Assembly: GCA_910575565.1 (NCBI GenBank)
Contig: CAJTFL010000002.1
Coordinates: 186,001 to 250,000 of the forward strand
DNA: 64,000 nucleotides
From: Lachnospiraceae bacterium
Lineage (GTDB): Bacteria > Bacillota > Clostridia > Lachnospirales > Lachnospiraceae
Direction: 5' to 3'
Shown here: positions 54,452 to 61,993 of the stretch, in pieces
Numbering within the stretch: the stretch's first letter is position 1
Layout: each line of letters begins with the position of its first letter
Made by a program: the position numbers and the translations under genes
The notes under the pieces: model-generated
What the model saw: only the letters and a program-made list of their open reading frames with translations
What the model was told of the DNA's origin: nothing
The model's database searches: none

Positions 54452-55822
54452 CTACTCCTGGGCTATCCGGCTCTGCTCCGCCTTAAGCTGCCGATCCAGC
54501 GCCGCAAAAATCCTCCAGCAGATCAGCATGGCCAAAATAATGGAAACCACGTCCGCCGCCGCCTGGGCATAGATTACCCCGTCTAAGCCGAAAAGCCGGT
54601 TTAAAAGAAACACCAGGGGAATAAATACCAGCCCCTGGCGGCAGATGGTCAGCACCAGGGACGGCAGCGCCTTCCCCATGCCCTGGATAGTATTAATGCA
54701 CAGAAACAGGATCCCGATTACCGGGCCGGTCAGCTGCAGGGCGATCACCATCTGGATGCCGTACCGGATCACCTGGCTGTCATTGATAAACGCTTGGATT
54801 ACCGCCTGCCTGGCGGCTACCATCAGCACCGTAAGTGCCGTTCCCATAACCACGGCACACAGGCCGGTAAAGCCAAAAACCTTTTTTAACCGCTTGCTGT
54901 TGCGCGCCCCGTAACTATACCCGATCAGCGGCTGGATCCCGGCGCACAAGCCGATCTGCAAAAGCACCACCAGCATATTTGCCTTCATGGCTACCCCCAT
55001 GGCCGCTACCGGGGTATCGCCGTACTTTGCCAGCACATTATTTAAGACAATATTGGCGCAGCTCATTAAGATATTGTTCAGCGATGCCGGGATCCCGATA
55101 GCCATCACGCCCACGGCGATGCCTTCCCCCATCTTAAAATCCCTAAGGCGGATGGACAGGCTGGATTTCTTTTTCAAAAAGTGCATTAAGTAAAACAGGC
55201 AGGCCGCCATATTTCCAATCACCGTGGCTACCGCCGCCCCGGTAACGCCCCAGCCAAGCCATAAGATCATAACCGGATCCAGGATGATATTGGTCACTGT
55301 CCCGATCAGGTTCCCGATCATGGACTCCTTGGCCGCGCCCTCGCCCCTTAGGATATTTCCGAAAGCCGTCCCAAACATGATAAAGGGGCCGCCAAAGGAA
55401 ATGTACGTTAAATATTCTTTGGCATACTGAAAGGTATTTTCACTTGCCCCGATCATCTTTAAGATTCCGTTCATTCCCAGCAGGAATGACGCCGCCACTA
55501 TCAGGCCAAGCCCCAAGGACCCATAACAGCAAAAAGAGGAGAGCTGCCTGGCACGTTCCTGCCTCTGCTCCCCCAAGGCCCGGGAAATGGCGGAGCTTCC
55601 GCCAATCCCGAACAAATTCCCCAGAGCCATAAATACCATAAACACAGGGGTTGCCAGGGAAACAGCCGCCACCTGCATGGCATCATTCGTCTTCCCGATA
55701 AAAAAGGTATCGGCCATATTGTAAATGACCACCACCAACATGGAAATGATGGTAGGCACTGCCATGGTGGCCACCGCTCTCGGCACAGACGCTTCTTCAA
55801 ATAAATATTGGTTACTTTTCAT
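54452..55822 (-). CDS. MATE-family efflux transporter
   Basis: A 456-residue multidrug or metabolite exporter with 12 predicted TM helices in two halves. The ATG at 55822 follows GGAGG and lies inside the metA 3' end (11-base overlap); an upstream in-frame ATG at 55867 lacks a site. Family segments are AVPTIISMLVVVIYNMADTFFIG and PVFMVFMALGNLFGIGG. Energy from Na+ or H+; drug specificity cannot be read off. Converges with the DegV-kinase gene, with 3 bases between the stop codons. Confidence 0.9.
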   Translation of the reverse strand: MKSNQYLFEEASVPRAVATMAVPTIISMLVVVIYNMADTFFIGKTNDAMQVAAVSLATPVFMVFMALGNLFGIGGSSAISRALGEQRQERARQLSSFCCYGSLGLGLIVAASFLLGMNGILKMIGASENTFQYAKEYLTYISFGGPFIMFGTAFGNILRGEGAAKESMIGNLIGTVTNIILDPVMILWLGWGVTGAAVATVIGNMAACLFYLMHFLKKKSSLSIRLRDFKMGEGIAVGVMAIGIPASLNNILMSCANIVLNNVLAKYGDTPVAAMGVAMKANMLVVLLQIGLCAGIQPLIGYSYGARNSKRLKKVFGFTGLCAVVMGTALTVLMVAARQAVIQAFINDSQVIRYGIQMVIALQLTGPVIGILFLCINTIQGMGKALPSLVLTICRQGLVFIPLVFLLNRLFGLDGVIYAQAAADVVSIILAMLICWRIFAALDRQLKAEQSRIAQE

Positions 55823-56741
55823 CTCGTTCTTCCTCCTGCAGCAAATAAGGCGTAATCTGGTACACATAGAAGTTCAGCCAGTTGCTGTAAAGGGTATTTC
55901 CCGTATTCCTCCAGCTTAATACCGGCGTTTCATTGGGATCGTCGTCCGGATAGTAATTGCGGGGAATCGCCGGATTCATCCCCTTTCCCAGATCCCGCCT
56001 GTACTCGTTATTTAAGGTCATCCGGTCATATTCCGGGTGGCCTTGGATAAAAATCTGCTTCCCATCCCGGCTCATGGCCAGAAAAACCCCCGCTTCCCTG
56101 GATTCCGCCACGATAATTAACTCTGGGTGCTTCCTGATGTCCTCCCTCCGCACCTCCGTAAACCGGGAGTGGGGGGCCATAAAGGTATCATTAAAGCTCC
56201 GGATTAGGGGAACCTTCCTCTTAAGCACCTGATGCTCATAGATGCCGGAAAGCTTTTCCTTCCTGGGGTATTTGGGGATGCCGTAATGGTAGTAAAGCCC
56301 TGCCTGGGCTCCCCAGCAGATATGGAGCGTGGAGGTCACATGGGTTTTGCTCCACTCCATCATCATCTTCAGCTCTTCCCAGTAATTCACTTCCTCATAC
56401 TCCAAGTGTTCTACCGGAGCTCCGGTGATAATCATGCCGTCATACCGCTTTTTCCGGATCTCTTTAAATTCCACATAAAACTTATTTAAATGGCTCATGG
56501 ACGTATTCTTTGACACATGGCTGGACATCATCAAAAACGTTAAGTCCACCTGGAGGGGAGAGTTGGAAAGGGCGCGCAAAAGCTGGGTTTCCGTCTCTTC
56601 CTTAACCGGCATCAAATTTAAAATCAAAATCTCCAAAGGGCGGATATCCTGGCTTAGAGCCCGGTCTTCGTCCATCACAAATATGTTTTCCGACTCCAGC
56701 ACCGCCTTCGCCGGCAAATCCTTCTGTATTTTAATCGGCAT
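55812..56741 (-). CDS. metA: Homoserine O-acyltransferase MetA
   Basis: First dedicated step of methionine synthesis, 309 residues. The catalytic Cys lies in HICWGAQAGLYYHYG, the catalytic His and Glu in GHPEYD. The acyl-specificity position reads TGAPVE; in Bacillus-type enzymes this Glu selects acetyl-CoA, while Escherichia coli MetA has Gly (TGAPLG) and uses succinyl-CoA. An acetyltransferase is therefore predicted despite the common name. Overlaps ligA by 11 bases at its 5' end. Confidence 0.93.
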   Translation of the reverse strand: MPIKIQKDLPAKAVLESENIFVMDEDRALSQDIRPLEILILNLMPVKEETETQLLRALSNSPLQVDLTFLMMSSHVSKNTSMSHLNKFYVEFKEIRKKRYDGMIITGAPVEHLEYEEVNYWEELKMMMEWSKTHVTSTLHICWGAQAGLYYHYGIPKYPRKEKLSGIYEHQVLKRKVPLIRSFNDTFMAPHSRFTEVRREDIRKHPELIIVAESREAGVFLAMSRDGKQIFIQGHPEYDRMTLNNEYRRDLGKGMNPAIPRNYYPDDDPNETPVLSWRNTGNTLYSNWLNFYVYQITPYLLQEEERDEK

Positions 56742-58746
56742 TTTCCTCTTCCTCCGTTCCCTGTGCCTGCCAAAGCCTTTCTTCTTCGGATGCCAAAAGC
56801 ATTGTAAAATCCTCTTCCGATAAGATAGGGATCCCCAGCTCCTTCGCCTTTTTATTTTTGGACGAATTGCTGGCTGTATCGTTATTGATCAGGTAACTGG
56901 TTTTTGCGGAAACGGAACCTGACACCTTGCCGCCCTTTGACTCAATCAGGGCCTGAAGGGCTTTCCGGTTGGAAAATTTTTCCAGAGATCCGGTGATCAC
57001 AAAGGTCTTTCCTGCAAATACGGCCTCCTCCTCAGAAACCGCCTCCTCCTTCTTAAGCTCCAGCTCCGCCAGCAGCCGATCCACCTGGCCGTTATTCTTC
57101 CCATCTGCAAAATAGTCCATCCAGGCCTTGGCCAGCACATCCCCAATCCCGTCAATATCCAGCAGCTCCTCATAAGAGGCATGGCGCATGGCGTCAAAGT
57201 CAAAGCGGAATTTCCTGCACAGCACCTTGGCGTTAGCCAGGCCAATCCCGGCGATCCCCAGGCCGTAGATCACCCTGGGCAAAGTCGTATGGGACGCTTT
57301 CTTTATGGAGGCCATCAAATTGTCGTAAGACTTTTGTCCGAAGCCTTCCATCTCCACGATGGCCTCCTGATGCTGCTCCAAATGGAAAATATCAGAAAAC
57401 TCATGGATAAACCCGGCTCCGATAAACTTTTCTAAAGTGGCCTCCGACAATCCGTCCACGTTTAAGGCATCCCGGCTGACAAAAAGGGTAAAGCTTTTGA
57501 TCTTTTTGGCCTGGCAGTCCGGGTTGGTGCAGTACAAGGAACGCACCTCATCCATCTGCCGGATCTCCGTATCCCCGCCGCACACCGGGCAGTGCTTGGG
57601 GATCTGCACCTTGCCGCTGCGGGTTAGGTTGTCGGCAATCTGAGGGATGATCATATTTGCCTTATAGACGGTGATCTCATCCCCTTCCCCCAGCTTTAAG
57701 GCCTCCATAATGCTGATATTGTGGACGCTGGCACGGCTTACCGTCGTGCCTTCCAGCTCTACCGGCTCAAAAATCGCCACCGGGTTAATTAGGCCCGTCC
57801 TGGAAGGGCTCCACTCGATCATGGTCAGGCGGGTGGCTCTGACCTCATCGGCCCACTTAAAGGCGATGGCATTCCTGGGGAACTTGGCCGTCCGCCCCAA
57901 AGACTCCCCGTAAGCGATATCGTCAAAAAGCAGCACCAGGCCGTCGGAAGGAATGTCATACCCTTCTATCCTTTCCGAAAAGCCTTTCACCGCCTCCCTC
58001 ACGCAGTCCTTGTCCACCAGGCAATGCTCCACCACCTCAAAGCCCTGGCTTTCCAGCCAGGCAAACTGCTCCCTGCGGCGGTTATGGAAATCCACCCCGT
58101 CCGCCTTTACCAAGGCAAAGGCCATGAACTTTACATTCCTCTGGGCGGTGATCTGGCTGTTTAGCTGGCGCACGGAACCGCTGCAAAGGTTCCGGGGATT
58201 TTTATACCGGGCATCCCCGTCCTGGATTTCCTGGTTAATGGCCTTAAAATCCGAATAGGAAATCACCGCCTCGCCCCGCAGCACCAGCTGGCCCTTGTAG
58301 GCGATGGATAAGGGGACATTGGAAAACGCCCTGGCATTGCTGGTAATCACCTCCCCGATCTCCCCGTTCCCCCTGGTTACGGCCTTAACCAGGCTGCCGT
58401 TCTCATAGGTGAGGACAATGGTCAGGCCATCCAGCTTCCAGGATAAAAGCCCTGCCTGATCTCCCAGCCACTGAGCCAAATCCTCCACATCTTTCGTCTT
58501 GTCCAGGGAAAGCATGGGGGACTCGTGTGCTTCCTTAGGCAGCTCACTTAACACTTCATACCCTACCTTCTGGGTGGGGCTTCCTGACAGGATAACCCCT
58601 GTCTCCTTCTCCAGCCCCGCCAGCTCGTCATACAGCTGATCGTACTGGTAATTGCTCATCAGCTCCCGGCTCTCCTGGTAATACGCTTTTCCGGCCTCCG
58701 TAAGCAGGGCGGTCAATTCTTTTATCCGGCGGATCTTTTCTTCCAT
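56731..58746 (-). CDS. ligA: NAD+-dependent DNA ligase
   Basis: Seals nicks in replication and repair with NAD+ as cofactor. The 671 residues show the full layout: Ia domain, adenylation domain with the lysine of SWKLDG, OB fold, four-cysteine zinc finger (CPVCGG and CTNPDC), helix-hairpin-helix array (VIYGLGIAGIGLANAKVL and LLDIDGIGDVLAKAW), and C-terminal BRCT (GKTFVITGSLEKFSNRKA). It overlaps metA, giving an unusual ligA-metA-MATE transcript. Confidence 0.96.
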   Translation of the reverse strand: MEEKIRRIKELTALLTEAGKAYYQESRELMSNYQYDQLYDELAGLEKETGVILSGSPTQKVGYEVLSELPKEAHESPMLSLDKTKDVEDLAQWLGDQAGLLSWKLDGLTIVLTYENGSLVKAVTRGNGEIGEVITSNARAFSNVPLSIAYKGQLVLRGEAVISYSDFKAINQEIQDGDARYKNPRNLCSGSVRQLNSQITAQRNVKFMAFALVKADGVDFHNRRREQFAWLESQGFEVVEHCLVDKDCVREAVKGFSERIEGYDIPSDGLVLLFDDIAYGESLGRTAKFPRNAIAFKWADEVRATRLTMIEWSPSRTGLINPVAIFEPVELEGTTVSRASVHNISIMEALKLGEGDEITVYKANMIIPQIADNLTRSGKVQIPKHCPVCGGDTEIRQMDEVRSLYCTNPDCQAKKIKSFTLFVSRDALNVDGLSEATLEKFIGAGFIHEFSDIFHLEQHQEAIVEMEGFGQKSYDNLMASIKKASHTTLPRVIYGLGIAGIGLANAKVLCRKFRFDFDAMRHASYEELLDIDGIGDVLAKAWMDYFADGKNNGQVDRLLAELELKKEEAVSEEEAVFAGKTFVITGSLEKFSNRKALQALIESKGGKVSGSVSAKTSYLINNDTASNSSKNKKAKELGIPILSEEDFTMLLASEEERLWQAQGTEEEENAD

Positions 58747-58772
58747 TCCAAAAACTCCCTCTATTCATATTT

Positions 58773-58808
58773 TCATACCAGGGGCAAAAACCTTTTGACC
58801 CCAACATC
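58773..58808. repeat. Small dispersed hairpin repeat, copy C (inverted)
   Basis: The minus strand reads GATGTTGGGGTCAAAAGG and then a pairing GCCCC arm. Same family as 42392-42429 and 43759-43795. It fills the gap between ligA and the pseudouridine synthase gene. Confidence 0.5.
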
Positions 58809-58824
58809 GTATTGGGCGGCTGCC

Positions 58825-59613
58825 TCATCCGCCGCTTAAGGTTCTCTGGGCATAGGGAAGATTGCTGGAGCCGGACTCCTCAAGGAGGCGCAAAAGCTCC
58901 CTGTACTCATCCTCGGCCATCTGGCGGAATTTTCCTTCCCCAAGGCTTCCTAAACGGATATTCATAATCCGCGTCCGCTTTAAATCCAGCACCTGATACC
59001 CAAAAGCCTGGCACATCCGCCGGATCTGGCGGTTTAAGCCCTGGGTCAGGATAATGCGAAACCCTTTCTCTCCCATGGCTTCCACCCAGCAGGGCCTGGT
59101 TCGCTGGTTTAAGCCCGCAAGCTCCACGCCGCCGGCCACAGCCTCTAAAAACCTTCCCGTCACCGGCCTATCCACCTGCACCTCATATTCTTTTTCATGA
59201 GCATTGCCGCTTCTCATCATCTTATTCACCAGCTCCCCCTGGTTCGTCATCAGGATCAGGCCCCGTGAATCTTTATCCAGCCGCCCCACCGGGTACACCC
59301 TTTCCGGGCAGCTTACCAGCTCCACGATCGTTTTTGCCCGGTCTTTCGGGGATGTGGTGCAGACGATCCCCTTTGGCTTATTGACCACCAGCCAAACTGG
59401 CTCCGGCTGCCTTGAAGGCGGCACATCACTCCCTCCCGGCTCCCAGACCAGCTTTCCTCCGCAAATAATCTTTTGCGCTTTGGATACCTTCTGTCCCATT
59501 TGGGCTATTTTATCATCCACTGTTACTTTTCCGGATTCAATTAAGCGATCCGCTTCCCTTCTGGAACAGACGCCCAGTTGGCTTAGCCATTTATTTAAAC
59601 GGATTTCTTCCAT
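58825..59613 (-). CDS. Pseudouridine synthase of the RluF/RsuA group
   Basis: A 262-residue enzyme with an N-terminal S4 RNA-binding domain (RLNKWLSQLGVCSRREADRLIESGKV, residues 5-55) and the catalytic domain with Asp in GRLDKDSRGL. The GLILMTNQGELVNKMM, KEYEVQVDRPV and GLNRQIRRM motifs place it near RluF, which modifies 23S rRNA U2604 in E. coli. Exact target in this organism is not provable from sequence. Confidence 0.88.
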   Translation of the reverse strand: MEEIRLNKWLSQLGVCSRREADRLIESGKVTVDDKIAQMGQKVSKAQKIICGGKLVWEPGGSDVPPSRQPEPVWLVVNKPKGIVCTTSPKDRAKTIVELVSCPERVYPVGRLDKDSRGLILMTNQGELVNKMMRSGNAHEKEYEVQVDRPVTGRFLEAVAGGVELAGLNQRTRPCWVEAMGEKGFRIILTQGLNRQIRRMCQAFGYQVLDLKRTRIMNIRLGSLGEGKFRQMAEDEYRELLRLLEESGSSNLPYAQRTLSGG

Positions 59614-59684
59614 AAGCTATTCCCCTTGCTGCCTTTGGCCCGCGCTTTTCCTGCTGCGCGGCAGCCCTTAAGATTATCGGATCA

Positions 59685-60710
59685 TTACAGGATCAGCATG
59701 GCATCCCCAAAAGAAAAAAAGCGGTATCGCTCTTTTATTGCTTCCTCATAAGCCTTTAGGATCTGTTCCCTTCCGGCCAGGGCGGAAACCAGCATGACCA
59801 AGGTGGACTCTGGCAGATGGAAATTTGTCACCAGGCCGTCTAACACGTTAAAACGGTATCCCGGATAAATAAAGATCTCCGTCCATCCGCTCCCCGCTTT
59901 GACCGCTCCCTGCTTATCAGCCGCCGATTCCACCGTTCGGCAGCTGGTAGTTCCCACGCAGATTACCCGGCTCCCATCCGCCTTTGTGGCATTGATTACC
60001 TGAGCCGCTTCCTCTCCAATCTGATAAAATTCCGAATGCATATGGTGATCCGCGATATGCTCTGCCTTCACCGGACGGAAGGTTCCAAGGCCTACGTGAA
60101 GCGTCACCTTGGCGATTTTCACCCCCATCTCCTCAATCTGCTCCAAAAGCTCATGGGTAAAATGCAGGCCTGCCGTAGGAGCCGCTGCCGAGCCCTCGTG
60201 GACGGCATACACGGTCTGGTAGCGGTTCTTATCCTTCAGCTGATGGGTAATATACGGGGGCAGGGGCATATGGCCCAGCTTATCCAAAATCTCCTCAAAA
60301 ATCCCCTCATAGGAAAACCGGATCAGCCGGTTCCCCTCGTCCACCGTATCCAGGACCGTCCCTGTAAGCAGGCCGTCCCCGAAAACAATCTCCGTCCCCG
60401 GCTTGGCCTTCTTTCCCGGCTTTACCAACGTTTCCCACACATCCTTTTCCCGCCGCTTTAACAAAAGCACCTCAATCTTTGCCAAGGTATCCTTTTTCAC
60501 CCCAAACAGCCTGGCCGGGATTACCTTTGTATCGTTGATTACCAGGCAGTCCCCCGGCCTTAAGTAGCGGGGAAGATCCCGAAATCCCTGGTGGCTTATC
60601 CTTCCAGTTTTCCGATCCAGCACCAGCAGCCTGGACGAGGAGCGGTCTTCCAAAGGATCCTGGGCAATCAGCTCCTTGGGCAAATCAAAATAAAAATCTT
60701 TTACGTCCAT
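59685..60710 (-). CDS. queA: tRNA preQ1(34) S-adenosylmethionine ribosyltransferase-isomerase
   Basis: Moves the ribosyl part of SAM to preQ1 at tRNA position 34, the penultimate step of queuosine synthesis. The ATG at 60710 follows GGAGG (an ATG four codons upstream overlaps that site). The 341 residues are normal length and contain [17 protein letters not shown] and [18 protein letters not shown] signatures. tgt and queG/H are not in the window. It lies between a membrane protein and rluF on the minus strand. Confidence 0.95.
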   Translation of the reverse strand: MDVKDFYFDLPKELIAQDPLEDRSSSRLLVLDRKTGRISHQGFRDLPRYLRPGDCLVINDTKVIPARLFGVKKDTLAKIEVLLLKRREKDVWETLVKPGKKAKPGTEIVFGDGLLTGTVLDTVDEGNRLIRFSYEGIFEEILDKLGHMPLPPYITHQLKDKNRYQTVYAVHEGSAAAPTAGLHFTHELLEQIEEMGVKIAKVTLHVGLGTFRPVKAEHIADHHMHSEFYQIGEEAAQVINATKADGSRVICVGTTSCRTVESAADKQGAVKAGSGWTEIFIYPGYRFNVLDGLVTNFHLPESTLVMLVSALAGREQILKAYEEAIKERYRFFSFGDAMLIL

Positions 60711-60771
60711 CTTATCCTCCATATTGATCCCGGAGCACTCCGTATCCTTTCCCCGTGCCCGGCATAAGCAT

Positions 60772-61554
60772 TTACTGGCCGATTTGAACCGTTACCTCAT
60801 GCTGCGTCTCCTCGGCCTTATCCGCGGCAGCGCCTCCCTGCCGCTCCAATATGCTGTAGCTTTCCGCCAGCAGCTCATCCGTTTCCAGCGCCTGGCGCAG
60901 CTTGGCATAGATTTCTGTCTTCATCAGGACAATCTCATCTTTCCTCTCCGCTTCCGCGATAAAGGCGAGCTCCGCCTCATCCAGGCTCCCGGATTCTGTC
61001 AGATGGAAAACGCCGTCCTCCCCTGCCTTAATGTAATTCCACAAGATCCCAGGAGCCAAGGTAAGGGAATCCTTAAATTTCAAATCGTAAGTAACGTACA
61101 CCAGGTAAGCGCCTTCCGCGGCTCCCGGGCTGGTATAGCAGACAATGTTCCGATAGCCCTCCGTATACCTGGCATCATACTGCAGCTGCCGCCTCAGCTC
61201 GTCAATGCCAGCCGTGTCCGTCCAGCCGAACATCTGGTAGATCCCTTCCGCATCGGCATTCTGCTTGGCGGCAAAATACTGGTTTACCAGCGCTTCCACC
61301 TCCGGCACGCTGCCTACGGTAAACTCCTGCTGGCTGCTTTCCTCGGTTTCACCGGAATCCGCCTCCGCCGCCGAGCTGCTTTCCGTCTCCAAAACCGTCT
61401 CCTCCGGCTTAGGATGGTTCTTCCTGTCCACAATCAAAATCACAATCACCAGGATAAGCACCAGCAAAGGCAGCACCAAAAACCTGGCAAACCGCTTAAT
61501 ATCCTCCTCCGTCCAGGAACGGTATCCGTATTTATTGTCATTCACTCTTTTCAT
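60772..61554 (-). CDS. Membrane-anchored protein of unknown function
   Basis: A 260-residue protein with an ATG at 61554 after GGAGG (an upstream in-frame ATG at 61638 is unsupported). A short basic cytoplasmic part is followed by one TM helix at about residues 26-43 ([17 protein letters not shown]) and a Glu/Ser-rich linker. The outer domain ([26 protein letters not shown] and [13 protein letters not shown]) resembles NTF2/SnoaL-like folds seen in clostridial hypothetical proteins. It could be a ligand-binding or wall-associated protein; no enzyme motif seen. Confidence 0.7.
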   Translation of the reverse strand: MKRVNDNKYGYRSWTEEDIKRFARFLVLPLLVLILVIVILIVDRKNHPKPEETVLETESSSAAEADSGETEESSQQEFTVGSVPEVEALVNQYFAAKQNADAEGIYQMFGWTDTAGIDELRRQLQYDARYTEGYRNIVCYTSPGAAEGAYLVYVTYDLKFKDSLTLAPGILWNYIKAGEDGVFHLTESGSLDEAELAFIAEAERKDEIVLMKTEIYAKLRQALETDELLAESYSILERQGGAAADKAEETQHEVTVQIGQ

Positions 61555-61818
61555 CCAAAATCCTCCATGTCTATCCCGCCTGCCATCATACCGATTTTTT
61601 GGCAATCTCTTCCCGCCGCACGCCGCTATCTGCCGCACGCTGCTATCCGCCGCACACTGCCATCCGCCTTCGCTGCCTGCTTAGATATCCGCCAGGAAAC
61701 ACACAGCGCCAGCGCCTTCGCTTATTTTAACAAAAACTTATGGAAAAATCAATGAAGGAAAATCAAGGCCGCAGAACTTTTTTGCTGAATTTTTTGCAGA
61801 ATTTTTTTGAAATAGTAC

Positions 61819-61846
61819 TTGCATTTTTTTATCTTTACGGTATAAT
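61819..61846 (+). promoter_or_regulatory. SigA promoter of tRNA-Arg
   Basis: TTGCAT, 16 bases, TATAAT; the -10 box ends 9 bases upstream of the tRNA 5' end. Confidence 0.7.
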
Positions 61847-61855
61847 AAAGGAGAT

Positions 61856-61927
61856 GCGTCTGTAGCTCAGTGGATAGAGCAGTGGCCTCCGGAGCCACGT
61901 GCGGAGGTTCGATTCCTCTCAGACGCA
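61856..61927 (+). tRNA. tRNA-Arg, anticodon CCG
   Basis: The 72-base gene folds to a cloverleaf: 7-bp acceptor stem GCGTCTG/CAGACGC, D stem GCTC/GAGC, anticodon stem GTGGC/GCCAC with loop CTCCGGA (anticodon CCG, reads CGG), a 4-base variable loop and a T arm GGAGG-TTCGATT-CCTCT. The discriminator base is A. CCA is not encoded. Confidence 0.95.
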
Positions 61928-61945
61928 TTATTCTTATGCATTCGC

Positions 61946-61964
61946 AACTGTTCAGTACCTTCAC
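61946..61964. repeat. Short repeat, copy 2
   Basis: AACTGTTCAGTACC and four further bases match 4144-4162 with one mismatch; it lies between tRNA-Arg and the kinase gene. Confidence 0.4.
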
Positions 61965-61993
61965 CATCACGGCAAAGGAGGGATATCCATCCT

